Source of the DNA: Sphingosinicella sp. BN140058
GTDB lineage: Bacteria; Pseudomonadota; Alphaproteobacteria; Sphingomonadales; Sphingomonadaceae
DNA length: 64,000 nt
Direction: 5' to 3'
Assembly (NCBI RefSeq): GCF_004135585.1
Contig: NZ_CP035501.1
Coordinates: 4,721,501-4,785,500 of the forward strand
Below, one piece after another: positions 37,250 to 46,191 of the stretch. The position numbers and the translations under genes are program-made. How positions within the stretch are numbered: the first letter of the stretch is position 1; every line of letters begins with the position of its first letter. Under the pieces are notes generated by a model. The model was not told the DNA's origin. It saw nothing but the letters and a program-made list of their open reading frames with translations, and did no database searches.

Positions 37250-37275
37250 AACGCAATCGTATCGGATCGAGTTCC
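37250..37275 (-). promoter_or_regulatory. EcfG-type general stress promoter
   Basis: On the minus strand GGAAC (37275-37271), a 17-base spacer and CGTT (37253-37250) match the EcfG consensus. The start codon of the 70-residue membrane protein follows 29 bases later, so the geometry fits a promoter for that gene and probably its paralog. Confidence 0.65.
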
Positions 37276-37343
37276 TACTGGCGCGCTCGACAGGAACCGG
37301 CGGAGCCGTCTACGCTTGGGCGCGACTGGGGGAAGGGGACGAC

Positions 37344-37805
37344 ATGATTCCGTTGGAGCGGGGCCAGCTCTTGGTGATGCGGGTGCGCGCATTCGCACTT
37401 GCGCTCGCCGTCTTCGCTGCAGCCGCCGTCGGCGAAGCGCTGCTGCACGAAAAAGGCGTGGTGCCGCGGGGTGCGATCACTTTGCCGGTGCTGGTGCCGC
37501 TGCTCTGGCTGGTTGCGATCTCGCCTGCACGGCGTTTCCGGGCCTGGGGCTATCAACGCACCCAGGACGAACTCCATGTCCGGCATGGCATCCTGACCGA
37601 GATCGAGACCGTGGTGCCGCTCGATCGCGTGCAACATATCGATATTGCGCAGGGGCCGCTGGAGCGGGCTTGCAGGGTCAGCCGGCTGGTTCTCCATACC
37701 GCCGGTACCGCCAACAGCCAGGTCGTGGTGCCTGGGCTCAGCCGCGAGGCCGCCGAAAGCATGCGCGACGACATCCGTGCGCGGATCCGGCAGGAGGCGT
37801 GGTGA
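37344..37805 (+). CDS. Bacterial PH domain membrane protein (YdbS-like)
   Basis: A 153-residue protein with two hydrophobic helices (about 15-32 and 45-60). A bacterial PH (DUF304) domain follows, with ELHVRHGILTEIETVVPLDRVQHIDIAQGPLER and LVLHTAGTANSQVVVPGL. E. coli YdbS is the same size and class. AAGGGG lies six bases upstream. Its last codons overlap the GTG of the next gene, so the two form a coupled pair like ydbS-ydbT. The biochemical role is unknown. Confidence 0.87.
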   Translation: MIPLERGQLLVMRVRAFALALAVFAAAAVGEALLHEKGVVPRGAITLPVLVPLLWLVAISPARRFRAWGYQRTQDELHVRHGILTEIETVVPLDRVQHIDIAQGPLERACRVSRLVLHTAGTANSQVVVPGLSREAAESMRDDIRARIRQEAW

Positions 37806-39307
37806 GCGACGTCGCTGCCGATCGGCGCATCCATCCCGGCGCGATCGCGCTGCGCTTCCTGCGCGCGGCGCCGCGAACGGTGCTGGCGATACCTGCGGCC
37901 GTCGCCTTTGCATCCGATCGGGGGCTCCTCGGCGGGCTCGCGGTTGCCGCCGTGATCGGCGCGGCCTTGTTGTTCGGACAATGGCTGCACTGGTACCATT
38001 TTCGCTACGGTGTCGGTGCCCACGAGATCGTCATCGAAAGCGGCTTGCTCAACCGCAACCGCCGTTCGATCCCCTTCGATCGGATTCAGGACGTCGATAT
38101 CGAGCGCGCCTTGCTGGCGCGCCTGTTCGGTCTCGCCAAGGTCAAGATCGAGACGGGAGCGGGCGGCAAGGACGAAGGCGTACTCGACAGCGTCAGCACC
38201 GGCGAAGCCGCTCGGCTGCGGGAAGCGGTGCGCGCCTGGCGCGACGATGCCGGGAGACATCTCGCTCCGGCCGTGGAGCTTGCGGCCGGCGGCGAGGCGG
38301 ACGACCTGCTTCAACGGCCGCTGTTCACCATGCCGCTCGATCGCGTCCTCCTCTTCGGCCTGTTCGATTTCTCGCTCGTCTATATCGGCGGCGTGTTCGC
38401 AGCCTTGCAGGCCTTCGACGATCCTTTGAAGGCGCTGTTCGGGATCGACATCTACGATGCCGGGCGCTGGATCGGCCTTGCGGACAAGGCCGCACACAGT
38501 TCGATTTCGCTGGCGGCGATCGCGTTCGTCACGATTCTTGCGATCCTGCTCGGCGTGATCACCTCGATCCTGCGCGTGCTCGCTCGCGATTTCGGATTTC
38601 GTCTGACCGCCGAGGGCGATCGCTTTCGTCGCGAGCGCGGGCTGCTGACTCGGACAGAGGCCGTGATCGCGAAGAAGCGGATCCAGCTCGCTTATGTCGA
38701 AACGGGATTGGTCCGGCGCCGCTTCGGCTGGTTCTGGCTGTCGTTCCAGACGCTGGGCGAAGGCGCCGACGGAAGCGGCCATCAGGTCGCCGCGCCATTC
38801 GCGCAGCGGGACGAAATCGACCTGATCCTCGACGAAACCGTGCGTTTCCGGCTGCCGCCGCCGCCCACGCTGCAGATGGTGTCGCAGCGGCATGTCGTCC
38901 GCGCATTGATCCGCAAATTGTTGCCGCCGACCATCGTCATCGTGGTTGCGGCATTCTGGTGGCGCCCGGCCCTGTTCTTCCTGGCCGGACTGCCGGTCGT
39001 CGGCCTGGTCGCTGCCATCGAACGCCGCTTTCACCGCTATGCGCTCGATGGCGATCTGCTGTTCGTCGCGCGCGGGGTGCTGAAGCAACGGCTGTTCGTG
39101 GTTCCCGTAGCCAGCATGCAGACGGTGAGCATCGTTCGGGGGTGGCTGCAGCGCCGGCTCGGAGTCGCCAGCGTGATGATCGACACGGCTGGCGCTTCGC
39201 TCACCAAGTCGCCAAGCATCATTGATCTGCCACTGGAAACAGCCCGGATGCTTGCCGCCGAGATTGCCGCGCGGCGGCTCGCGGCGCGTCGGCGGGGAGG
39301 CGCGTGA
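37802..39307 (+). CDS. Multi-PH-domain membrane protein (YdbT-like)
   Basis: A 501-residue membrane protein with three DUF304 bacterial PH units: about 70-130 (IVIESGLLNRNRRSIPFDRIQDVDIERAL), 265-330 (RFRRERGLLTRTEAVIAKKRIQLAYVE) and 415-480 (VARGVLKQRLFVVPVASMQTVSI). Paired hydrophobic helices separate them. It starts with GTG at 37802, overlapping the TGA of the YdbS-like gene, with GGAGG just upstream. It corresponds to E. coli YdbT; the function is not established. Its stop codon lies inside the terminator stem at 39301-39326. Confidence 0.88.
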   Translation: MSDVAADRRIHPGAIALRFLRAAPRTVLAIPAAVAFASDRGLLGGLAVAAVIGAALLFGQWLHWYHFRYGVGAHEIVIESGLLNRNRRSIPFDRIQDVDIERALLARLFGLAKVKIETGAGGKDEGVLDSVSTGEAARLREAVRAWRDDAGRHLAPAVELAAGGEADDLLQRPLFTMPLDRVLLFGLFDFSLVYIGGVFAALQAFDDPLKALFGIDIYDAGRWIGLADKAAHSSISLAAIAFVTILAILLGVITSILRVLARDFGFRLTAEGDRFRRERGLLTRTEAVIAKKRIQLAYVETGLVRRRFGWFWLSFQTLGEGADGSGHQVAAPFAQRDEIDLILDETVRFRLPPPPTLQMVSQRHVVRALIRKLLPPTIVIVVAAFWWRPALFFLAGLPVVGLVAAIERRFHRYALDGDLLFVARGVLKQRLFVVPVASMQTVSIVRGWLQRRLGVASVMIDTAGASLTKSPSIIDLPLETARMLAAEIAARRLAARRRGGA

Positions 39308-39326
39308 CCCGAGAACGGGTCACGCG
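39301..39326. terminator. Bidirectional hairpin between YdbT-like gene and cysK
   Basis: A perfect 11-base-pair stem (CGCGTGACCCG, loop AGAA, CGGGTCACGCG). It includes the TGA stop of the plus-strand gene and lies seven bases after the cysK stop on the minus strand. T-runs are short on both sides. Confidence 0.65.
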
Positions 39327-39332
39327 CTCCGA

Positions 39333-40253
39333 TCATTCCTCCGGCAGGAAGTCGGGTACGGAGAGGTAGCGCTCGCCGGTGTCGTAGTTGAAGGCGAGGA
39401 TGCGGGTGCCTTCTGGCACTTCCTTCAGCTTCTGGGCGACGGCGGCAAGGCTTGCGCCCGAGCTGATGCCGACGAGCGTGCCTTCCTCGCGGGCGGCGCG
39501 GCGCGCCATTTCCTTGGCGTCGTTGGCATCCACCTGGATCACGCCGTCGATCGCATCGGTGTGCAGATTGGCGGGGATGAAGCCGGCGCCGATGCCCTGA
39601 ATCGGATGCGGGCCGGGCTGGCCGCCGGAGATGACCGGCGACAAGGTGGGCTCGACCGCGAACACCTTGAGGTTCGGCCATTCCTTCTTGAGCACTTCGG
39701 CGCAGGCGGTGATGTGGCCGCCGGTGCCGACGCCGGTGATCAGCACGTCGATCGGCGAGTCGCGGAAGTCGTTCAGGATCTCCTGCGCGGTGGTGCGGGT
39801 GTGAACCTCGATATTGGCCGCATTCTCGAACTGCTGCGGCATCCAGCTGCCCTCGATCTCGCCGAGCAGTTCCTTGGCCCGCTCGATCGCGCCCTTCATG
39901 CCCTTCTCGCGCGGGGTGAGATCGAACTTGGCGCCGTAGGCGAGCATCAGCCGGCGGCGCTCGATGCTCATGCTCTCCGGCATCACCAGAATGAGATTGT
40001 AGCCCTTCACCGCGGCAACCATCGCCAGACCGATGCCGGTATTGCCCGAGGTCGGCTCGACGATCGTGCCGCCGGCCTTGAGCGCGCCGGAGCGCTCGGC
40101 ATCCTCGACCATCGCCAGCGCGATCCGGTCCTTGATCGATCCGCCCGGATTGGACCGCTCCGACTTCACCCACACCTCGGCATTGCCGAACAGCCGGTTC
40201 ATCCGGATGTGCGGGGTGTTGCCGATCGTATCGAGAATGCTGCCCGCTCTCAT
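39333..40253 (-). CDS. cysK: Cysteine synthase A (O-acetylserine sulfhydrylase)
   Basis: A 306-residue PLP enzyme making cysteine from O-acetylserine and sulfide. PLP lysine is Lys41 in [20 protein letters not shown] binds substrate, [10 protein letters not shown] binds the PLP phosphate, and SSGASLAA contacts the ring nitrogen. Length matches CysK. The ATG overlaps the TGA of the upstream MFS gene by four bases, so the two are translationally coupled. Confidence 0.95.
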   Translation of the reverse strand: MRAGSILDTIGNTPHIRMNRLFGNAEVWVKSERSNPGGSIKDRIALAMVEDAERSGALKAGGTIVEPTSGNTGIGLAMVAAVKGYNLILVMPESMSIERRRLMLAYGAKFDLTPREKGMKGAIERAKELLGEIEGSWMPQQFENAANIEVHTRTTAQEILNDFRDSPIDVLITGVGTGGHITACAEVLKKEWPNLKVFAVEPTLSPVISGGQPGPHPIQGIGAGFIPANLHTDAIDGVIQVDANDAKEMARRAAREEGTLVGISSGASLAAVAQKLKEVPEGTRILAFNYDTGERYLSVPDFLPEE

Positions 40254-41530
40254 ATCTTTATCTCCTTCTTCGGCTCATCGCCTTTTTCGGGGGGATCGAA
40301 GGTTCGCGCAAGGCGAAGTTCGGGGAAGATCTTGGCCCACAACAATGTCACCGCAATTGCGCCGAACCCGCCCGCGATGACGGCTGTAGCGGGGCCGATC
40401 AAAGCGGCGAGAAAACCGGATTCCGCTTCGCCGAGCTCGTTGGAGGCGGACACGAACAGGGTCGAGGCGGCGCCGACCCGGCCGCGCATCTCGTCGGGCG
40501 TGTACAGCTGGATCAGCGACTGGCGGACGAACACCGAGAACATGTCGGCCGCGCCGAGCAGGGCAAGGCAGATCAGCGACAACGGCATGTGGCGCGAAAA
40601 GCCGAACACCACGGTGGCGGCGCCGAACAGGGCGACGGCGCCCAGCATCTTTACGCCGACATTGGTCTTGAGCGGCTTCCACGAAAAATAGATTGCGGTG
40701 AGCGTGGCGCCGACCGCCGGTGCCGCGCGGAGATGGCCGAGCCCTTCCGGCCCGGCATGGAGGATGTCGCGCGCGAAGACCGGCAGCATCGCGGTCGCGC
40801 CGCCGAGCAGCACGGCGAAAAGGTCGAGCGAAATCGCCCCGAGCACCAGCCGGTTCTGGCGTACGTAATGGAGCCCGTCGATCATCTGCCGCCACGGATT
40901 CTTGGAGCCGACGATTGCGGTCCGCGGCTTCGGTCCGATCATGAACATGCAGAAGAGCGAGACCAGGAACAGCAGAGCGCTGACGGTATAGGGCGCATAC
41001 GGGGCGATCGCATACAGATAGCCGCCGAGCGCTGGGCCGGCGATTGCGCCGCCTTGCCAGGACATGGAGCTGAGCGCGATTGCCCGCGGAAGCAGTTCCC
41101 GCGGCACCAGGTTCGGCGCCAGCGCGCCGATCGCCGGTCCCGCGAAGGCGCGCGCGACGCCGAGAAGACCCGCGATCGTGAACAGCTCCAGCAAGGTCGT
41201 GCGTCCGGTGTAGGTGAACCAGGCGAGCGTCCCGGCGCAGAGCAGCTCGAGAGCGATCGAAGCACGGGCGATGAAGCGCCGGTCGACCCGATCCGCCGCC
41301 CACCCGGTAACCAGCGTCAGCAGGAACAAAGGCACGAACTGGACGACTCCGATCAACCCCAGCTGCAGGGCCGCCTCGCGTTGAGTCATGGTCGCTCGAG
41401 CGATGTCGTAGACTTGCCAGCCGATCACGATCACCATCGCCATCTGCGCGACCGTGGAGGCGAGCCGCGCCGTCCAGTAGAAGCGGAAATCGGGGACGGC
41501 GAGTGGGTGCGCGGGCGCGGGGGAGGTCAT
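40250..41530 (-). CDS. MFS exporter (EntS/MFS_3-like)
   Basis: A 426-residue transporter with about twelve membrane helices. The motif after helix 2, [11 protein letters not shown], is the MFS signature, and the [24 protein letters not shown] stretch is typical of the MFS_3/enterobactin-exporter group. The ATG at 41530 lacks a strong ribosome site. It overlaps cysK at its 3' end, which suggests export of a thiol or a cysteine-related compound, but the substrate cannot be read from sequence. It is divergent from the DUF885 gene. Confidence 0.85.
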   Translation of the reverse strand: MTSPAPAHPLAVPDFRFYWTARLASTVAQMAMVIVIGWQVYDIARATMTQREAALQLGLIGVVQFVPLFLLTLVTGWAADRVDRRFIARASIALELLCAGTLAWFTYTGRTTLLELFTIAGLLGVARAFAGPAIGALAPNLVPRELLPRAIALSSMSWQGGAIAGPALGGYLYAIAPYAPYTVSALLFLVSLFCMFMIGPKPRTAIVGSKNPWRQMIDGLHYVRQNRLVLGAISLDLFAVLLGGATAMLPVFARDILHAGPEGLGHLRAAPAVGATLTAIYFSWKPLKTNVGVKMLGAVALFGAATVVFGFSRHMPLSLICLALLGAADMFSVFVRQSLIQLYTPDEMRGRVGAASTLFVSASNELGEAESGFLAALIGPATAVIAGGFGAIAVTLLWAKIFPELRLARTFDPPEKGDEPKKEIKI

Positions 41531-41657
41531 TGCCCGGCCATGTAGCGGCGCCGAGACGTTGCGGCAACCGAGGGCGACACGGTGCAACCATCTGCGGGGC
41601 TGGCGCGCGGCCGACCAAGGGTGCAGGAATGGCCACTCGCGTCCCCCGCTGGAGTGA

Positions 41658-43388
41658 ATGATGGCCGCTCGTCTCGCCCGATTGCTTCTCTCCGCCGTCG
41701 CCCTTACGGCTGGCGGCTGCGCCACGGCTCCGAGCGAGCCTGCGGCCGCGGCGCAGCCGCTGCCCTCGCGCTGGTCGGCTTTCTCGCAAAGCTTCATCGA
41801 CGGCTATTTTCGACACAATCCCGCCTTCGCGGTCAGTCAGGGGCGGCATGAATATGACGGGCGCCTGCCCGACTGGAGCGGGACAGGCCTCGCCGCCAGC
41901 ATCGCCTTTCTGCACGGGTCGATCGAAACGGCGGAGCGCTTCGATCCGGCGACGCTCACCGATGAAGAACGGTTCGAGCGCGCGTATCTTATCGCGCGGG
42001 CCAAAGGGGATCTGTTCTGGCTCTCAACCGCCGACCAGCCCCACCGCAATCCCACTTACTACGTCGATGCGATGGGGCCTGCGGTTTATGTCACCCGTAA
42101 TTACGCCCCGGCCGAGACCCGGCTGCGCGCCTATATCGCTTATCTGAAGGCGATCCCGGCGGCGGCGCGAAACATCCGTGCCAATTTGAAGACGCCGTTG
42201 CCGCTCTCGTTCATCGAGTATGGCAAGGCGGGCTTCGGCGGCTATGCCGAATACTTCCCGACTGATGGCAAGGCTGCCTTCGCGTCGGTGCAGGACGCGA
42301 AGCTGCAGGCCGACCTGGATCGCGCAACCCGCGACGCGGTAACCGCGACCAGGGGGCTGGCGGATTGGCTCGAAGCCCAGCGCGCGAATGCAACCGAGGA
42401 TTTCGCGCTCGGCGCGAACAGGTTCGCGCAGATGCTGCGCGACACCGAGATGGTCGATTTGCCGCTCGATCAGCTGGAGGCGATCGGCCGAGCCGACCTC
42501 GACCGCAACCAGCGCGCCTTGCGAAACGCGTGCGGCACCTATGCACCGGGCGCGACGATGGCGGCCTGCATGGCGAAGATGAATGCCGACAAGCCCGCGG
42601 GCGGCGCAGTGAAGGGCGCACGCGATCAGCTCGCCGGCTTGAAGCGCTTCATCGAGGACAAGAATTTGGTGTCGATTCCGGGCACGGAGGAAGCGCAGGT
42701 CGAGGAGGCGCCGCCCTATAATCGGCAGAATTTCGCCTATATCGATATCCCAGGCCCCTATGAGAGCGGTCTGCCCTCGACCTACTATATCGCCCCGCCC
42801 GATCCGAGCTGGCCCAATGATGTCCAGGACGGTTTCGTGCCCGGCAAGGCCGATCTTCTCTTCACCTCGGTCCACGAAGTGTGGCCGGGTCATTTCCTCA
42901 ACTTCCTGCACGCCAACCGCAGCCGCTTCACGTTCGGCAAGGTGTTCGTCGGCTATGCCTATGCCGAAGGCTGGGGCCATTATAGTGAGGAGATGATGTG
43001 GGAGGCCGGGCTCGGCAACGGCGCGCCCGAAATCCACATCGGCCAGATTTCCAACGCCTTGCTGCGTGACTGCCGCTTTCTTTCGGCGATCGGCATGCAC
43101 ACCGGCCGCATGACGATGGAGCAATCGCGGCAGCTGTTCCTCGACCAATGCTATCAGGACGAAGGCAATGCCCGGCAGCAGGCGGCGCGCGGGACCTACG
43201 ATCCGGCCTATCTCAATTACACGATGGGCAAATTGATGATCCGCAAGCTTCGCGACGACTGGACACGCAGCCACGGTGGCCGCAGTGCCTGGAAGGACTT
43301 CCACGATCGCTTCCTGAGCTATGGCGGTCCACCCTTGCCGCTGGTGCGGGCGCAGATGATGGGCGGGGATCCCGATGCGGTTTTCTGA
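41658..43388 (+). CDS. DUF885 family metallopeptidase-like lipoprotein
   Basis: A 576-residue protein. Its leader (RLARLLLSAVALTAGGCATAP) suggests a lipoprotein with Cys near residue 21, although the lipobox (AGGC) is weak. The DUF885 domain fills the rest. HEVWPGH (about residue 411) is the HExxPGH zinc motif, and EGWGHYSEEMMWEAG (about 436) supplies further ligands. The family is related to thermolysin-fold carboxypeptidases and its members act on peptides in the periplasm. GGAG precedes the ATG pair at 41658/41661. The gene ends ten bases before a REP-like element. Confidence 0.87.
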   Translation: MMAARLARLLLSAVALTAGGCATAPSEPAAAAQPLPSRWSAFSQSFIDGYFRHNPAFAVSQGRHEYDGRLPDWSGTGLAASIAFLHGSIETAERFDPATLTDEERFERAYLIARAKGDLFWLSTADQPHRNPTYYVDAMGPAVYVTRNYAPAETRLRAYIAYLKAIPAAARNIRANLKTPLPLSFIEYGKAGFGGYAEYFPTDGKAAFASVQDAKLQADLDRATRDAVTATRGLADWLEAQRANATEDFALGANRFAQMLRDTEMVDLPLDQLEAIGRADLDRNQRALRNACGTYAPGATMAACMAKMNADKPAGGAVKGARDQLAGLKRFIEDKNLVSIPGTEEAQVEEAPPYNRQNFAYIDIPGPYESGLPSTYYIAPPDPSWPNDVQDGFVPGKADLLFTSVHEVWPGHFLNFLHANRSRFTFGKVFVGYAYAEGWGHYSEEMMWEAGLGNGAPEIHIGQISNALLRDCRFLSAIGMHTGRMTMEQSRQLFLDQCYQDEGNARQQAARGTYDPAYLNYTMGKLMIRKLRDDWTRSHGGRSAWKDFHDRFLSYGGPPLPLVRAQMMGGDPDAVF

Positions 43389-43397
43389 CGAGGACTT

Positions 43398-43442
43398 CCC
43401 CCCTCTCCCCTTCAGGGGAGAGGGTCGGGGAGAGGGGGAGTC
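43398..43442 (+). repeat. REP-like palindrome, family A, left copy
   Basis: A 10-base-pair palindrome (CCCTCTCCCC, loop TTCA, GGGGAGAGGG; 43401-43424) followed by an asymmetric tail GGGGAGAGGGGGAG. Its inverted partner is at 43784-43824. The TGA stop of the DUF559 gene is read from the TTCA loop on the opposite strand. Confidence 0.85.
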
Positions 43443-43780
43443 CCAAGTGCTTCGCCGATCGCGAGAAGGACACCTTCAAGGTTGCTCATGACGTCGGAAT
43501 TAAGGAACCGAACCACGCGGTAGCCGCGTTCCTCGAGCGTGCTTGTCCTGCTTGCGTCGTAGGCGCGGCTCTCCGCGTGCGTGTCACCGTCGACTTCAAT
43601 CACCAGCATGAGTGGCCGGCGGCATGCGAAGTCAAAGATGTATCTGTCGATCACGACCTGCCGACGGAATTTCGCGCCGGCGAAACGCTTAGCCCGCAAT
43701 GCGAGCCAAAGCGCCTGCTCCGGCGAGGTCATTTCGCGGCGCATCTTCTTCGCATATTCGATGAGGTTGTGGTCGCGCAC
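43412..43780 (-). CDS. DUF559 family endonuclease-like protein
   Basis: A 122-residue protein of the DUF559 family (Vsr-like PD-(D/E)xK fold). It shows MTSPEQALWLALRAKRFAGAKFRRQ, IDRYIFDFACR, LVIEVDGDTHAE, YDASRTSTLEERGYRVVRFLNSDV and NLEGVLLAI. The start is GTG at 43780 with GGGGGAG five bases upstream. That site lies in the tail of the right REP copy, and the stop lies in the loop of the left copy, so the gene exactly fills the space between two inverted repeats. It is downstream of the helicase gene on the same strand. Nuclease activity is not established for this family; a DNA-repair or selfish-element role is inference. Confidence 0.85.
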   Translation of the reverse strand: MRDHNLIEYAKKMRREMTSPEQALWLALRAKRFAGAKFRRQVVIDRYIFDFACRRPLMLVIEVDGDTHAESRAYDASRTSTLEERGYRVVRFLNSDVMSNLEGVLLAIGEALGTPPLPDPLP

Positions 43781-43783
43781 GAA

Positions 43784-43824
43784 CTCTCCCCCTCTCCCAA
43801 CCCTCTCCCCTGAAGGGGAGAGGG
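43784..43824 (-). repeat. REP-like palindrome, family A, right inverted copy
   Basis: An inverted copy of the element at 43398-43442: CCCTCTCCCC, loop TGAA, GGGGAGAGGG (43801-43824), with the tail pointing inward. Read on the minus strand the tail provides the GGGGGAG that serves as ribosome binding site of the DUF559 gene. It begins 20 bases after the helicase stop. Confidence 0.85.
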
Positions 43825-43844
43825 CTTTCAGCCGTCCCCTTACC

Positions 43845-46139
43845 TCATGCCAGATCGACGAAGCTGTCCAGCACCCGCTTGCGTCCGGCATGTTCGAAGT
43901 CGATCTCGAGCTTGTTGCCTTCGATCTCGGCAACCTTGCCGTAGCCGAACTTGCTGTGGAAGACCCGCTGGCCGAGGCTGATGTCGTCGCGGCCCTTGTT
44001 GCCGAGCGAGACGGCGCTCGCCTTGACCTCGACGATGCGGGGCGGGTTGCGGTCGAAGCCGCCGGTGACGGCGCGGCGCCAGCCGGGGCCGCGGCTGTTG
44101 CCGCGGGCGACGTCGGCGAACGGATCGGCGCGTTCCGACCAGTTCGCTCGCCACAGGCTTTCGCCGCCGGACATGCTGCTTTCCTGCTCGATATTTGCGG
44201 CGGGAAGCTCCGCGACGAAGCGGGATGGGATGGACGAGGTCCACTGACCGTAGATGCGACGGTTGGCCGCGTGAAAGATGAAGCATTTGTGCCGCGCGCG
44301 GGTGATCGCGACATAAGCCAGGCGGCGTTCCTCCTCGAGCGCGCTGTTGCCGCCCTCGTCGAGCGAACGCTGCGACGGGAACACGCCTTCCTCCCAGCCG
44401 GCAAGGAAGACGGTGCCGAATTCCAGGCCCTTGGCCGCGTGGATGGTCATGATCGTGACCTTCTCCGCATCGCGCTCGGCGTCATTCTCCATGACCAGGC
44501 TGACATGTTCGAGGAAGGCGCCGAGCGTCTCATATTCCTCCATCGCCCGGGTGAGCTCGGCAAGGTTCTCGAGCCTGCCCGCGCTCTCGGCCGAGCGATC
44601 GGCCTGAAGCATCGCCGTGTAGCCGCTCTCGTCGAGGACCAGGCGGGCGAGCTCGCCGTGCGGAAGCTCGCTTAGCTTGCTCCGCCAGCGCGCGAAATCG
44701 CCGACGAAATTGCCGAGCGCCCGGCGCGCCTGCGGCGTGAGCTCGTCGGTGTCTAGCATCTGCGCGGCGGCGCCGAGCAATGGCAGGCCGGAGGCGCGCG
44801 CGACGGCATGGATCTTCTGCACCGCCTTGTCGCCAAGGCCGCGCTTGGGCGTGTTGACGATCCGCTCGAAGGCTAGGTCGTCGGCGGGCTGGGCGATGAT
44901 CCGGAGATAGGCCAGGGCATCGCGGATTTCGGCGCGTTCGTAGAAGCGGAAGCCGCCGACGATCCGGTAGGGCAGGCCGATCGCGATGAAGCGATCCTCG
45001 AATTCGCGAGTCTGGAACTGGGCCCGAACCAGGATCGCAGTGTCGGCAATGTGGCCGCCGCGGCGTTGCAGCGCCTCGATCTCCTCGCCGATCCGCCGCG
45101 CTTCCTCAGGACCGTCCCAGACGCCGACGACCTGGACCTTCTCGCCCTCGTCATGCTCGGTCCAAAGGGTCTTGCCGAGACGCCCGCCATTGTTTGCGAT
45201 CAGGCCGGACGCGGCGGCGAGGATGTTCGGGGTGGATCGGTAATTCTGCTCGAGACGGATGATCTTGGCGCCCGGGAAGTCCTTCTCGAAGCGCAGGATG
45301 TTGGCAATCTCGGCACCGCGCCACGAGTAGATCGACTGATCGTCGTCGCCGACGCAGCAGATGTTCTTGCGCTCCTGGGCGAGCAATCGAAGCCAGAGAT
45401 ATTGGGACTGGTTGGTGTCCTGATATTCGTCGACCATGATATACTTGAAGCGCTGCTGATAAAGCTCCAGCACTTCGCGGTTGGTCTTGAGGATGGTCAG
45501 CATGTGCAGCAGGAGATCGCCGAAATCGCAGGCGTTGAGCGTCTTCAGCCGCTCCTGATAGCGTGCATAAAGCTCGGCGCCCTTGCCGTTGGCATAGGTC
45601 TCGCTCTCGCCGGCGTCGACCTGGGCTGGGATCCAGCCCCGGTTCTTCCAGCGGTCGATGCAGCCGGCGAGCAGCCGCGCCGGCCAGCGTTTCTCGTCGA
45701 TGTCGGCGGCGGCGATCAGCTGCTTGAGCAGCCGCAGCTGATCATCCGTGTCGAGGATGGTGAAGTTCGCCTGCAGCCCGACCAGCTCGGCATGACGGCG
45801 CAGCATCTTGGCGGCCACCGAGTGAAAGGTGCCGAGCCAGGGCATGCCCTCGACCGCGTCTCCGACGATGCGCCCGACCCGCTCCTTCATCTCGCGCGCG
45901 GCCTTGTTGGTGAAGGTGACCGCCAGGATCTCGGACGGCCAGGCACGACGGGTGGCGATCAGGTGGGCCAGCCGTGCGGTCAGCGCCGCCGTCTTGCCGG
46001 TGCCGGCGCCGGCGAGGACCAGCACCGGCCCTTCGCTGGTCAGCACGGCGTCGCGCTGCGGTTCGTTGAGGCCGCGGAGGTAACCGGGCTCGTGGGCGGT
46101 GGCGATGCTTTGGGTCACGCCTGAACAGGTAGGGAACAT
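43845..46139 (-). CDS. uvrD: UvrD/PcrA-type superfamily 1 DNA helicase
   Basis: A 764-residue 3'-5' DNA helicase. Motifs: Q-motif NEPQRDAVL, Walker A AGAGTGKTAA, TFTNKAAREMKER, VDEYQDTN, DDDQSIYSWRGA, LEQNYRST, TIHAAKGLEF and VAITRARH. The C-terminus (GQRVFHSKFGYGKVAEIEGNKLEIDFEHAG) is the Tudor-like domain of PcrA/UvrD that contacts RNA polymerase. It acts in nucleotide excision repair and replication restart. The start is uncertain: ATG at 46139 is used, GTG at 46118 (giving MTQSIATAHE) is a good alternative, and both lack strong sites. It follows rsmD on the same strand. Confidence 0.94.
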   Translation of the reverse strand: MFPTCSGVTQSIATAHEPGYLRGLNEPQRDAVLTSEGPVLVLAGAGTGKTAALTARLAHLIATRRAWPSEILAVTFTNKAAREMKERVGRIVGDAVEGMPWLGTFHSVAAKMLRRHAELVGLQANFTILDTDDQLRLLKQLIAAADIDEKRWPARLLAGCIDRWKNRGWIPAQVDAGESETYANGKGAELYARYQERLKTLNACDFGDLLLHMLTILKTNREVLELYQQRFKYIMVDEYQDTNQSQYLWLRLLAQERKNICCVGDDDQSIYSWRGAEIANILRFEKDFPGAKIIRLEQNYRSTPNILAAASGLIANNGGRLGKTLWTEHDEGEKVQVVGVWDGPEEARRIGEEIEALQRRGGHIADTAILVRAQFQTREFEDRFIAIGLPYRIVGGFRFYERAEIRDALAYLRIIAQPADDLAFERIVNTPKRGLGDKAVQKIHAVARASGLPLLGAAAQMLDTDELTPQARRALGNFVGDFARWRSKLSELPHGELARLVLDESGYTAMLQADRSAESAGRLENLAELTRAMEEYETLGAFLEHVSLVMENDAERDAEKVTIMTIHAAKGLEFGTVFLAGWEEGVFPSQRSLDEGGNSALEEERRLAYVAITRARHKCFIFHAANRRIYGQWTSSIPSRFVAELPAANIEQESSMSGGESLWRANWSERADPFADVARGNSRGPGWRRAVTGGFDRNPPRIVEVKASAVSLGNKGRDDISLGQRVFHSKFGYGKVAEIEGNKLEIDFEHAGRKRVLDSFVDLA

Positions 46140-46191
46140 GGGCCCGCGCGGCAAGCGCGATGCACCGATCTCCCTTGCCGCTCGGGCTGAT

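Noticed and set aside
43412..43824. Insertion sequence with target-site duplication
   Set aside because: No transposase and no clear short direct repeat beyond the elements were seen; only inverted REP-like repeats are present.
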